Shown here: positions 16,891-25,194 of the stretch, piece after piece
How the letters are laid out: the number at the start of each line of letters is the position of its first letter
Position numbering within the stretch: the stretch's first letter is position 1
Assembly (NCBI GenBank): GCA_051649245.1
Contig: JBOFGS010000019.1
Span: forward strand, 474,001-538,000
Direction: 5' to 3'
Source: Brevinema_A sp051649245
GTDB taxonomy: Bacteria > Spirochaetota > Brevinematia > Brevinematales > Brevinemataceae
Length of the DNA: 64,000 nucleotides
Position numbers and translations under genes: made by a program
The notes under the pieces: model-generated
The model's database searches: none
Told to the model about the DNA's origin: nothing
What the model saw: the letters and a program-made list of their open reading frames with translations, nothing else

Positions 16891-17301
16891 TTATTTTTTC
16901 TTTGCAAATTCTGTAGCTTTATCCCAATTAATGGCTTCAATAGTCGTAGCATATTCTGTATGGAATAAAGTGTTACCACTATTTTGTTGAATAATTCCAA
17001 TATAACGTTCTGGAGCATTGTTTTCTTGATAGATACCTTCAGAACTACTAGCACCGTTATTTCTTGAGTTAATAAAAAATAAGCCATTTTTGGGATCAAA
17101 AGTAGCCGTTGGTACAGAACCAAAGATAGCCAAAAGCCTTCTATTAGCTTGAAATGTTAACCCAGCTCCTGTATTAAGACCATTGTATGATTTGGTATCG
17201 ATTGAATCTAAAAATTTATTTGCTTCTTTGGAAAAATTATTATCTACACTTGAACAAGAAATAGCGAAAAAAAGTGCTAAAAAAGAAAAAAAATATTTCA
17301 T
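16891..17301 (-). CDS. Small hypothetical lipoprotein
   Basis: I do not recognise a family. The start at 17299-17301 has an AGAGGA site and gives a lipoprotein signal (MKYFFSFLALFFAISCSS), with the lipidated Cys at about position 16. The mature part is about 120 residues, polar and rich in Asn, Ser and Gly (NSRNNGASSSEG). It ends in AINWDKATEFAKKK. The lipoprotein at 43455-43988 also has an INWD segment near its end, so the two may be distant relatives, but this is weak. It is probably anchored in the envelope. Confidence 0.7.
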   Translation of the reverse strand: MKYFFSFLALFFAISCSSVDNNFSKEANKFLDSIDTKSYNGLNTGAGLTFQANRRLLAIFGSVPTATFDPKNGLFFINSRNNGASSSEGIYQENNAPERYIGIIQQNSGNTLFHTEYATTIEAINWDKATEFAKKK

Positions 17302-17385
17302 GAAAAATCCTCTCATATGGGATTGTTAAATCTATTAATTATACAATACTTCTGTGATGATGTCAATGAAAATAAAGAATGATCT

Positions 17386-17414
17386 TTGCAAAAAAAAATA
17401 AAATAATTTATAAT
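17386..17414 (+). promoter_or_regulatory. Promoter of the HD-domain gene
   Basis: TTGCAA (17386-17391) and TATAAT (17409-17414) with a 17-bp spacer, about 48 bp upstream of the start. Confidence 0.55.
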
Positions 17415-17461
17415 ATGATATCTCATAGGATGAAATGGTTTTTATAAAATAAGGAAAAGTG

Positions 17462-18706
17462 ATGATAAGAAAAAATTTAATTTTAAAACTTTTTGAAGGC
17501 TTTACAATGCAACGTTGGAATGATCAGCTTAGACCTACAGAATTTGTAGAAGCGGACAAACAAGCCCATGCTCTTAGCTTATCATATTTTTTAGCAAAAG
17601 CTGCTGAAAAATCAGAACCTGTTGATATGGAAGAATTAATCGAAAAAACTATTTTTCGTTATTTGGAACGCATTGTTGTTACAGATATCAAACCTCCAGT
17701 ATTTCAAAAAATTGTTGCTGATCACCATCAATATAAAGAATTGAGAAAATTTGTTAAAGAAACTATATTTCCCTATTTATATGGTCTTCCTGAAGAATTT
17801 ATCAAACGTTTTTGTCATTGGTGCGATACTATTGATCAAGAAACGACACTTGTTGATAAGATTATGGATATTGCTAGAGCTGATGCAACATTATGGGAAT
17901 TTGATTTGTTAAAAAATACCAATCCCAATGCTTTTGGTCTTGTGGATCTTCAGGAAGATATGAAGCGTCTTAAAAATAAACATCTAAATATTCGTACCAC
18001 ACTTGTTACCCAACTTGAAACAAAACATATTCGTGAAGAAAATAAAGAAGATTTATTCACTAATGAAAACTATTCTTCTTATGATCAATTAATCTCGATG
18101 TTTGGACAAATGCGTTTTCAAGTACGTTGGGCACAGCTATCTCGAGAACCAAAAACCACAGTACTTGGACATTCATTTTTTGTTGCTGTGCTCAGTTATT
18201 TTTTTTCTATCTCTGCTGATGCTTGTAAAAAACGTATTTATAATAATTTTTTTACAGGAGTTTTTCATGATCTGCCTGAAGTGTTTACGAGAGATATTAT
18301 TTCTCCTCTCAAAACAAATATTCCTGGGCTTGGAGATATGATTAAAGAAATCGAACATCAAGAAATAAATAAAAAATTTAAAATGCTGATTCCTGATTAT
18401 TTGCATGAGGAATTGTTTTATTTTATTAATGATGAATTTTCAAATATGACTGTTGAAAATAATGTACATGTTGAGCATTTTGGTGATATCCCAAAAGATA
18501 AAAATGAGGATAAATTTAATCCTCGCGATGGTTCTTTAGTGCGATTGGCAGACCATCTCAGTGCTTTTGTCGAAGCGGATATGGCATTGAAAAATGGTTC
18601 CACGGCTCTTGATTTTGTTAACGCAAAAGCAAAAATAATCGAGAAATATTTTTGTAAAAAAATTTCAGGTTTGGATGTTCGACCGTTATTTTTAGATTTT
18701 CAATAA
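17462..18706 (+). CDS. Tandem HD-domain (YfbR/HDDC2-like) phosphohydrolase
   Basis: A 414-residue protein with two HD-type helical modules. The second, residues about 215-400, keeps the metal-binding pattern: LGHSFFVAVLSYFF for the first His, GVFHDLPEVFTRDIISPLK for the HD pair, and VRLADHLSAFVEA for the last Asp. The first, about residues 15-180, has similar helices but an incomplete motif set (KQAHALSLSYFLA, DHHQYKE). HD_3/YfbR proteins remove phosphate from nucleotides, so a nucleotide phosphohydrolase role is likely. A GTG directly precedes the chosen ATG; the AAGGA site spacing favours the ATG. It is followed closely by a TPR gene. Confidence 0.75.
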   Translation: MIRKNLILKLFEGFTMQRWNDQLRPTEFVEADKQAHALSLSYFLAKAAEKSEPVDMEELIEKTIFRYLERIVVTDIKPPVFQKIVADHHQYKELRKFVKETIFPYLYGLPEEFIKRFCHWCDTIDQETTLVDKIMDIARADATLWEFDLLKNTNPNAFGLVDLQEDMKRLKNKHLNIRTTLVTQLETKHIREENKEDLFTNENYSSYDQLISMFGQMRFQVRWAQLSREPKTTVLGHSFFVAVLSYFFSISADACKKRIYNNFFTGVFHDLPEVFTRDIISPLKTNIPGLGDMIKEIEHQEINKKFKMLIPDYLHEELFYFINDEFSNMTVENNVHVEHFGDIPKDKNEDKFNPRDGSLVRLADHLSAFVEADMALKNGSTALDFVNAKAKIIEKYFCKKISGLDVRPLFLDFQ

Positions 18707-18738
18707 ATTTTATAAAATATTTAAAGGATAAGATACTC

Positions 18739-20166
18739 ATGGAGTTTAACAGACATACTCTTGAACTAATCCAAGAAGAGGATATTGCATCGTGGGGAGA
18801 ATATGCCGATCAAATTTCCTCTACGGATAGTGAATTTGCAGAGCAAATTTATCAAAAAATACTCAATCTTGATGGTGAACATACAACAGCGTTATCAAAT
18901 TATGCCGATTTTCTACAAGATCAAGGCAGACATCGTGAAGCAAAGTTAATTTACTCACGATTACTCCAATTAGAAAACGATAATCCTAATTTATATTTTC
19001 GTCTTGGGGCATTTAATGTGGAAATAGGGGAATTTGATCAGGCAGAAAAGAATTTTATCAAATTCTTTGAAAAAGAGCCTTTTGCTGGAGAACGGCTGAT
19101 GGATAAGGCAAATGAACTTGCCGAGAAAGAAAAATTTCGATCTGCTGAGTGGTATTATCGTTTTATGATGAAACAAATTCCTGATGATCCTTTTATTTTT
19201 AATAATTATGCCTTACTATTAGCTGATCTTGGAAGATTTAATGAAGCAGAAGAATATCTCAAAAAATGTCTTTCCCACCATGACGATATTGTAAGTGATA
19301 TCAGTGTTGAATTTAATTATGCGAATTTATTATTTTTATTAGATAGAATTGAAGAAGCTGAATGGTTTTATAATAAAGCATTAGCAAAAGATCCCAAAGA
19401 TGTTCCTGTGTTGAATAATTACGTGTCTTTATTAATTAGAAAAGGTGAGTTTCGGAAAGCGGAAGATACATTAAAGAAAATTTTAGTGATCACACCTGCC
19501 GATATTACTGCGTTACAAAATTATTCTAATTTATTGGTCAGAAACGGACGATTTGATGAAGCTATTCATGTTGCTCAAGTTTATACTGACAGCTATCCTA
19601 CTTATGCTCCGGCATTTTTTCAACTGGCATCTATCTTAGCAGAAGCCAATCATCTTGAAGATGCTGTTTTAACATTAGAGAAAGTATTGCAATTGGATCC
19701 TGATTGTATTGAGGCAACAACATTATTAGCCGTAACACTTTCTGATCTTGAACAATTTGACAAAAGTGAGGAGATATTCAAAACAGCACTGATTTCTAAA
19801 AGTGGGGATCCCTTATTACGATTTTACTATGCAGCAATGCTTTTTGATGCCGGTCGCTATGAGGATTCAAAACGATGGGCTGCTGCCTTGGTAGAGGCAG
19901 ATCCTTCTCATGGTGAGGCTTGGAGTTTGTTGGGCAGTATTGCTAATGCAGAAGGTAAAATTTATGAAGCACGAAGTCTTTTTGAAAAATCTGTTGAAAA
20001 AGATCCTTATAATTCTGAAGTGTGGTTGCAGACTGCGTTATTCTATCATCAAATACGAGATTATGTCGAATCAGAAAAAGCATTCTCTAAAGCCCTTGAA
20101 CTTTCTCCAGAAGATTTTCGTATCTTAACAGAAAAACAACGATGTATCCAAGAGCGTGAAAAATAG
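18739..20166 (+). CDS. TPR-repeat protein
   Basis: A 475-residue protein made almost wholly of tetratricopeptide repeats, about 12 units of 34 residues. Typical unit sequences are ALSNYADFLQDQGRHREAKLIYSR and NYALLLADLGRFNEAEEYLKK. There is no signal peptide, so it is cytoplasmic. TPR arrays act as protein-binding scaffolds; the partner is unknown. An AAGGATAAG-type ribosome binding site precedes the ATG. Its last codons run right up to mutY, so the two genes are co-transcribed, and it follows the HD gene by 32 bases. Confidence 0.85.
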   Translation: MEFNRHTLELIQEEDIASWGEYADQISSTDSEFAEQIYQKILNLDGEHTTALSNYADFLQDQGRHREAKLIYSRLLQLENDNPNLYFRLGAFNVEIGEFDQAEKNFIKFFEKEPFAGERLMDKANELAEKEKFRSAEWYYRFMMKQIPDDPFIFNNYALLLADLGRFNEAEEYLKKCLSHHDDIVSDISVEFNYANLLFLLDRIEEAEWFYNKALAKDPKDVPVLNNYVSLLIRKGEFRKAEDTLKKILVITPADITALQNYSNLLVRNGRFDEAIHVAQVYTDSYPTYAPAFFQLASILAEANHLEDAVLTLEKVLQLDPDCIEATTLLAVTLSDLEQFDKSEEIFKTALISKSGDPLLRFYYAAMLFDAGRYEDSKRWAAALVEADPSHGEAWSLLGSIANAEGKIYEARSLFEKSVEKDPYNSEVWLQTALFYHQIRDYVESEKAFSKALELSPEDFRILTEKQRCIQEREK

Positions 20167-20167
20167 C

Positions 20168-21169
20168 ATGGATCAATCAATAATAGTAAAAGCTCTTATG
20201 TGGTTTTCTATTTATAAACGTGAAGAACCATGGCGTGATAATCCTACACCATATCGGGTTTGGATTTCAGAAATGATGCTTCAGCAAACAACAGTAGCTA
20301 CGGTAAAAAAATATTTTTTGAGATTTATGGAGCGATTTCCTAAGTTAGATGATCTTGCTAACGCTAGTGAAGATGATGTTCTTCATCTTTGGGCAGGACT
20401 TGGATATTATTCTCGAGCAAGAAATATCCTGAAGACAGCAAAAATAATCAAAAAAGAAGAGAATTTCCCTCAAGATCGTCATGAATTACGTTCATTGCCG
20501 GGTATTGGTCCTTATACATCTGCAGCAATTACATCTATTGCCTACAATAAACCAGATGCTTTGGTCGATACAAATGTTGATCGGGTGCTTGGTCGGTTTT
20601 TTGGTATGATGAGAACAGAACCTTCCTTTAATAAAAAAATTGAAAGCATTGCTCAAGAGATTATGGATGTTGTGGCGGAGATTAGACCTAGTGATATTTG
20701 GATTTGGAATCAGGTATTAATGGAAATAGGGGCGTTGATTTGTCAAGTAAGTCGTGCCAAATGTATGGAATGTCCTTTGTCCACACAGTGTAAAGCTTTT
20801 CTTTTAGAAAAATCCTTAGTATTTCCTGGGATCAAACCAAAAGCTGACATAATCGCAATAGAAGAATCTTGTGTGATTATTAAAAAAGAATCATTGATTG
20901 TTCTGTGTAAAAATAATGTGGGACGTCGAAAAGGGCTTTATGATTTTAAGCTTATCAATAATAAACAAGGACTTGAGTTGTTAGGTCAAATCAGCTATCG
21001 AATTTCTAATAATAAAGTTACAAGGAATGTTTTTTTATTGAAAAATGATCTTCATCATCTTCAAGAAGATGAAGTTTTTGTTGATCCTATAGATTGTCAA
21101 AAATACTACCCAATTACATCGAGTTGTAAAAAAGTTATTCAAAAGTATATCCTTCCCAAAAACAAATAA
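20168..21169 (+). CDS. mutY: A/G-specific adenine glycosylase
   Basis: MutY removes adenine mispaired with 8-oxoguanine. Seen here: the EMMLQQTTVATV helix with the catalytic Glu, the helix-hairpin-helix LPGIGPYTSAAI at about residues 110-121, the catalytic Asp in the VDTNVDRVLGR region, and the 4Fe-4S loop C-X6-C-X2-C-X5-C (CQVSRAKCMECPLSTQC). The C-terminal NUDIX-like domain is short and diverged. The ATG at 20168 directly follows the TPR gene's stop; a GTG at 20156 in the same frame would add four residues and overlap it. Length (333 residues) is normal. Confidence 0.9.
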   Translation: MDQSIIVKALMWFSIYKREEPWRDNPTPYRVWISEMMLQQTTVATVKKYFLRFMERFPKLDDLANASEDDVLHLWAGLGYYSRARNILKTAKIIKKEENFPQDRHELRSLPGIGPYTSAAITSIAYNKPDALVDTNVDRVLGRFFGMMRTEPSFNKKIESIAQEIMDVVAEIRPSDIWIWNQVLMEIGALICQVSRAKCMECPLSTQCKAFLLEKSLVFPGIKPKADIIAIEESCVIIKKESLIVLCKNNVGRRKGLYDFKLINNKQGLELLGQISYRISNNKVTRNVFLLKNDLHHLQEDEVFVDPIDCQKYYPITSSCKKVIQKYILPKNK

Positions 21170-21188
21170 TTATATTTTTTGAAAAACG

Positions 21189-21217
21189 TTGACAAAATAA
21201 GATAAATAGTTTAAAAT
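21189..21217 (+). promoter_or_regulatory. Promoter of the rpsP operon
   Basis: TTGACA (21189-21194) and TAAAAT (21212-21217) with a 17-bp spacer, about 35 bp upstream of the GTG start of rpsP. Confidence 0.7.
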
Positions 21218-21250
21218 ACTTAAAGTGAAATTTTATGTGGAGGCCAATCT

Positions 21251-21499
21251 GTGTCAACAAATATTCGTTTAATGCGTATCGGTAAAAAGAAAGCACCTTA
21301 TTATAGAGTAGTAGTAACTGATTCTAGAAACAAACGTGATGGTGCGTATATTGAAAATCTTGGAACATACAGACCTATTGAAGAAAAAGAGCAAGTGTTA
21401 ATTAATGTTGCTCGATTTGATGAATGGGTAAAGTTAGGAGCTGTGGTGTCCCCAACAGTAAAACAACTTGTTTCCAAGGCAAGAACTGCTACAGTATAA
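21251..21499 (+). CDS. rpsP: 30S ribosomal protein S16
   Basis: An 82-residue protein with the S16 signature from the start: IRLMRIGKKKAPYYRVVVTDSR, then IENLGTYRP and RFDEWVKLGAVVSPTVKQL. It helps assemble the 5' domain of the 30S subunit. It starts with GTG after a GGAGG site. It opens the conserved rpsP-rimM-trmD-rplS operon. The small KH-domain gene that many bacteria carry between rpsP and rimM is absent; rimM starts 13 bases after the stop. Confidence 0.96.
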   Translation: MSTNIRLMRIGKKKAPYYRVVVTDSRNKRDGAYIENLGTYRPIEEKEQVLINVARFDEWVKLGAVVSPTVKQLVSKARTATV

Positions 21500-21512
21500 T
21501 TTGAGGTTTTAA

Positions 21513-22046
21513 GTGTCTATTGAAAAACAAGATCTTGTTGAGATAGGAAGATTGCTTAAACCTTTTGGTATCAAAGGTGATCTTAAGATAAAGTTTTATA
21601 TTGATGAAGTTTCTGATCTCAAAAAATTAGATGTTTTTTATGTGAAAGATAAAAAACAACAATCAGGATTTCGGATGCTTACTGTTTCATCATTAAAATT
21701 TGATGAAAATCCGGAAAGTGCGAAAATTTCTTTTGTGGAAATTCCTGATAGAACAAGTGCAGAACAATGGCGACTTGTGCCTGTTTTTCTTCCTAAGAAA
21801 GATCTTGTTTTACCAACTGATGGAGAATATTTTATTCAAGATCTTTTAGATTTAAGTGCTATATATCTTGGTAATCAAATGGGATCTGTTTTTAATTTGA
21901 TAACAATTGCAAACCAAGAAATCTTTATTATTAAAATGATTAACAGCAAACAAGATCTTGCAGTGCCTTTTAATGATTATTATGTTGAGAATATTGATAT
22001 TCAAAAGCAACAGATCTTATTTAAAAACCTTGATGAGTTATTGTAG
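21513..22046 (+). CDS. rimM: 16S rRNA processing protein RimM
   Basis: RimM binds S19 and assists maturation of the 30S head. The N-terminal domain begins VEIGRLLKPFGIKGDLKIKF, the typical GR-GIKG entry of the family. The PRC-barrel domain contains YFIQDLLDLSAIY and ends with the VPFNDYYVENIDIQKQQI segment. It uses GTG after a TTGAGG site. Length (177 residues) is normal. It is tightly packed between rpsP and trmD, so expression is coupled. Confidence 0.93.
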   Translation: MSIEKQDLVEIGRLLKPFGIKGDLKIKFYIDEVSDLKKLDVFYVKDKKQQSGFRMLTVSSLKFDENPESAKISFVEIPDRTSAEQWRLVPVFLPKKDLVLPTDGEYFIQDLLDLSAIYLGNQMGSVFNLITIANQEIFIIKMINSKQDLAVPFNDYYVENIDIQKQQILFKNLDELL

Positions 22047-22051
22047 GATTT

Positions 22052-22852
22052 ATGAAAAAAGTAACCGTCTTGTCGTTATTTCCAGAATTAATCAACAATG
22101 TTCTTTCTTATGGTATCTTAAAAAGAGCTACTGATTTTATCCAGATTCATAGCTTAGATATCAGAAATTGGGGCATAGGTGATTTTAAAAAAGTGGACGA
22201 TTCTGTTTTTAGTTCTGGTCCGGGCATGATTTTTAGACCTGATGTTCTTGCAAATGCTATAGCGGAAATTGATCCTAAACGTAATGCTTTTATTATACAT
22301 CTTTCTCCTAGAGGGATACCGCTAACAACTCAAAAAGCAAAATTTTTATCTGAAAAAGAACACTTGGTCATTATTGCTTCTCGATATGAAGGTGTTGACC
22401 AACGTTTTCTTGATCATTATGTAGATGAAGAAATATCTATTGGTGATTATGTGTTGAGTGGAGGAGAACTTCCGGCACTTGTTCTCTTAGATTCTGTTCT
22501 CAGAATGGATGATCATATTTTGGAATCAAACGCACGAGAAGAAGAGTCCTTTGAGCAAGGTTTATTGGAATATCCTCATTATACAAAACCTCTCCATTTT
22601 GAGGGTAAAACTGTTCCTGAGGTGTTGAGAAGTGGAAATCATCAAAAAATTAAAGAAGAACGTATAACCCAGCAATTATTAATAACTTGGCTTCGTCGAC
22701 CTGATTTAATCAAAAAATATCCTATATGTGCTGTTGATGTTGCTTCTAAAAATATACTAACAAAAATAAAAAAAACCAATCTACTTTTAAAAAAGCGTCT
22801 CGCGGCTTTCGAAAAAGTAATACAGGAGTACAAAAGATGCCCGAAAACGTAA
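22052..22852 (+). CDS. trmD: tRNA (guanine-37-N1)-methyltransferase
   Basis: TrmD adds a methyl group to G37 next to the anticodon, preventing frameshifts. It is a SPOUT enzyme. Conserved segments seen are SLFPELINNVLSYGILKRA, GPGMIFRPDVLANAI, LSPRGIPLTTQKA, and the trefoil-knot core IIASRYEGVDQRF and ISIGDYVLSGGELPALVLLD. Length is 266 residues, slightly above the usual roughly 240, with a Lys-rich tail. The start is 6 bases after the rimM stop, and its end overlaps the rplS start by 16 bases, which suggests translational coupling. Confidence 0.95.
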   Translation: MKKVTVLSLFPELINNVLSYGILKRATDFIQIHSLDIRNWGIGDFKKVDDSVFSSGPGMIFRPDVLANAIAEIDPKRNAFIIHLSPRGIPLTTQKAKFLSEKEHLVIIASRYEGVDQRFLDHYVDEEISIGDYVLSGGELPALVLLDSVLRMDDHILESNAREEESFEQGLLEYPHYTKPLHFEGKTVPEVLRSGNHQKIKEERITQQLLITWLRRPDLIKKYPICAVDVASKNILTKIKKTNLLLKKRLAAFEKVIQEYKRCPKT

Positions 22853-23325
22853 ATACACCTATGAGCGACACTTCTGAAGTTGCATCTGTTCAAGAAAATG
22901 TTGAACAAAAAAAAGCTGAACCAAAAGCTAAAATTATTAATACTCTTCATGATATTGAATTGATGCTTCTTCAAGAGCAAAATAATGAAGAAAAATTCCC
23001 TAAGTTCAATGCAGGTGATACCATTCGTGTTAATGTTCGTATCAAAGAGGGTAGCAAAGAACGTATACAGTCCTATGAAGGAGTTGTTCTTTGTTTTAAA
23101 CATGGTATGAATAGAAAAACTTTTATGGTTCGTCGTGTAAGTGCCGGTATTTCTATTGAAAGAGTTTTTTCATTCCATTCTCCTTATTTAGCTTCTATTG
23201 AGATTGTTCGTCGAGCAAAAGTACGTCGATCCAAACTTTACTTCTTAAGAGGACGCTTTGGTAAAGCTGCTCGTCTTAAAGAACTTGCACTCAAAAAAGG
23301 TGAAAATAAAAAAACAACAAAATAA
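22837..23325 (+). CDS. rplS: 50S ribosomal protein L19 with an acidic N-terminal extension
   Basis: The L19 core starts near residue 38 (NTLHDIELMLLQEQ, FNAGDTIRVNVRIKEGSKERIQ) and continues with YEGVVLCFKHGMNRKTFMVRR, ERVFSFHSPY and KVRRSKLYFLRGRFGKAARLKE. L19 sits at the 30S-50S interface. The protein is 162 residues where about 115 is usual; the extra is a roughly 36-residue acidic, Glu/Val/Ser-rich leader. The start has an AGGAG site at good spacing inside the trmD end, so the extension looks real. The operon ends here with a strong terminator. Confidence 0.93.
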   Translation: MPENVNTPMSDTSEVASVQENVEQKKAEPKAKIINTLHDIELMLLQEQNNEEKFPKFNAGDTIRVNVRIKEGSKERIQSYEGVVLCFKHGMNRKTFMVRRVSAGISIERVFSFHSPYLASIEIVRRAKVRRSKLYFLRGRFGKAARLKELALKKGENKKTTK

Positions 23326-23327
23326 AA

Positions 23328-23366
23328 TCAAAAAAACGCTGACGTACTAGACAGCGTTTTTTTGAT
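23328..23366 (+). terminator. Terminator of the rpsP-rplS operon
   Basis: ATCAAAAAAACGCTG and CAGCGTTTTTTTGAT are perfect 15-bp arms just after the rplS stop. The rnhB ribosome binding site follows a few bases later, so some read-through probably feeds rnhB. Confidence 0.85.
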
Positions 23367-23381
23367 TGTATGAGGTTTGCA

Positions 23382-24002
23382 ATGTCTTTAACTATACAAC
23401 ATGATCTAACAATAGTCCAACAATTTTATCCTGATTTTTGTGATCTTATCGTTGGTACGGATGAAGCAGGTCGTGGACCTATCGCTGGCCCTTTAGTTGT
23501 TGCGGCTGTAATGTTTGATCATGAATCAGTCATCGATGGTGTTTTTGATTCAAAAAAAATTTCTGAATCAAAACGAGAATCCTTAGATCTCCTTATCAAA
23601 CAAAAAGCTCTTGCCTATCATATTGAGATTGTCGATTTAAAGAAGATCGAGGAATTAAATATTTATCAAGCTTCAAAATGGGGGATGATTCATTGTTTTA
23701 AGAAAATTAGTGAAAATATATCTGTGTCCACTTTACTGACAGATGCGATGAATATTTCACCTCAAGAACTCCCTGATACAAAGATCATTTCATTAATTAA
23801 AGGAGATCAAAAAAGTTTTCATATTGCTGCCGCCTCTATTTTGGCAAAAGTCGCACGCGATCGTTTAATGCTTGAGTTTCATAAAGAATTTCCTTACTAT
23901 GGCTGGGATACAAATAAAGGATACCCTACAAAATCACATAGAGAAGCAATAAAAAAATGGGGTCTTACCCCACACCACAGGACAACATTTAAATTATTAT
24001 AA
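23382..24002 (+). CDS. rnhB: Ribonuclease HII
   Basis: RNase HII cuts RNA, including single ribonucleotides, in DNA duplexes. The catalytic motif GTDEAGRGPIAGPLVVAAV is at residues about 26-44, and further acidic residues lie in LLTDAMNIS and KVARDRLM. GYPTKSHREAI and TPHHRTTFKLL close the C-terminus as in the family. I chose the ATG at 23382 because TGAGG sits six bases before it; an upstream ATG at 23370 has no good site. The length of 206 residues is typical. Confidence 0.93.
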   Translation: MSLTIQHDLTIVQQFYPDFCDLIVGTDEAGRGPIAGPLVVAAVMFDHESVIDGVFDSKKISESKRESLDLLIKQKALAYHIEIVDLKKIEELNIYQASKWGMIHCFKKISENISVSTLLTDAMNISPQELPDTKIISLIKGDQKSFHIAAASILAKVARDRLMLEFHKEFPYYGWDTNKGYPTKSHREAIKKWGLTPHHRTTFKLL

Positions 24003-24017
24003 TATTAGGAATATTAA

Positions 24018-24590
24018 ATGCTATTTTCAGAAGAACACACTCTATCCCCTTTTTTGCCAGAGCATGCAAATTGTTTACTATTAGGTAGCTTTCCTCCAGA
24101 TAAAAAAAAATGGAGTATGGATTTTTATTATCCCAATTTACAAAATGATATGTGGCGTATTTTTGGTCTTCTCTTTTTTGATAATAAAAATCATTTTTTT
24201 AATCATCACAATAATTCATTTGATCCGAATCAGATAAAATTATTTCTCACTCAACATCATATTGCTGTTGCTGATGTAGGTAAGAAAATTTGTCGATTAA
24301 AAAATAATGCGTCTGATCATTTTTTAGAAGTAATAGAATCGCTGGATTTATTTGATGTACTGACAAAAATCCCCCATTGCACTAAGATTATTGCAACTGG
24401 GGGAAAATCATCTGATATCATTTGTGAATATTTTGGGGTGAAAAAAAATAAAAAAGTCGGTGATTCTACATTTATTAATGTCAAAGGGAGAAATATCATG
24501 ATTTATCGAGCTGTTTCTTCATCTAGAGAAACTCGTTCGATAACCATAGAAGAAAAAGTAGAAATTTACCGTAGCGCATTTTCTATCTAA
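24018..24590 (+). CDS. Uracil-DNA-glycosylase-fold protein
   Basis: A 190-residue protein of the UDG superfamily. The first motif, LLLGSFPPDKKKWS, is the motif A loop of the MUG/hypoxanthine-DNA-glycosylase branch. YYPNLQNDMW follows where these enzymes have the Asn that stacks by the active site. The later IIATGGKSSDIICEYF and IMIYRAVSSSRE match the expected strand and the final SS-R loop. It probably excises deaminated bases such as uracil or hypoxanthine. The substrate cannot be fixed from sequence. It lies 16 bases after rnhB on the same strand, and both gene products deal with wrong nucleotides in DNA. Confidence 0.72.
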   Translation: MLFSEEHTLSPFLPEHANCLLLGSFPPDKKKWSMDFYYPNLQNDMWRIFGLLFFDNKNHFFNHHNNSFDPNQIKLFLTQHHIAVADVGKKICRLKNNASDHFLEVIESLDLFDVLTKIPHCTKIIATGGKSSDIICEYFGVKKNKKVGDSTFINVKGRNIMIYRAVSSSRETRSITIEEKVEIYRSAFSI

Positions 24591-24591
24591 C

Positions 24592-25050
24592 TTATCTCAC
24601 CGTTTTACGAGAAATAATCTTCCACTGACCATTAAATTTTTCTAACATATAATCAACATAAACAGATTGTATGTTATTACCGATACTTTCTGTATTTGAG
24701 ATCTGGTTAGGTTCCATTTTTTTTGGTGGTTTAATCTTCCAAACTGTACTGACAATTGTGATCACACGTCCATTGATTTTATGTTCTTGACTTTTTTCAA
24801 TGTTCCAAGATTCAATTTCACTATATTGTTCTAACAAGCTATCTTTGGAATATGTTTTATTATTAATATTATCGATCAGTTCTTTTGTTTTTCTTAATTC
24901 TGCTTTTTCTGTAATCAATAAAAGCTCTTCAGCTTGTCCTTTCATCAGTGAATTGATTGCGTATGTAACAATTTCTTTTGGTTCTGTTGGAATAGTATTT
25001 CCAAAAATAATAGCAGGTATTAATAATACCATATATATCCATTTTGTCAT
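24592..25050 (-). CDS. Hypothetical secreted protein, possibly NTF2-like
   Basis: A 152-residue protein with a signal peptide (MTKWIYMVLLIPAIIFGN), so it is probably periplasmic. The mature part looks like the DUF4878/NTF2-like fold: a helical start (PKEIVTYAINSLMKGQAEELL), strands around VITIVSTVWKIK, and a final strand VDYMLEKFNGQWKIISRKTVR, which is the usual 'W-Ile' ending of that group. I do not recognise a specific family. It converges on the glycosylase gene with a 1-base gap. The function is unknown. Confidence 0.65.
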   Translation of the reverse strand: MTKWIYMVLLIPAIIFGNTIPTEPKEIVTYAINSLMKGQAEELLLITEKAELRKTKELIDNINNKTYSKDSLLEQYSEIESWNIEKSQEHKINGRVITIVSTVWKIKPPKKMEPNQISNTESIGNNIQSVYVDYMLEKFNGQWKIISRKTVR

Positions 25051-25194
25051 AATAATCTCCTGTCAATTTATAATGTTATCGGTATTTTTTATCAAATAAT
25101 AATATTGATTTTTAAAACATTTTAGATATTTAATTGAGTTTTTTCTTAAAATTTGCTATCATATAAAAAGAATTATCATAATAAGGAGTTCATG

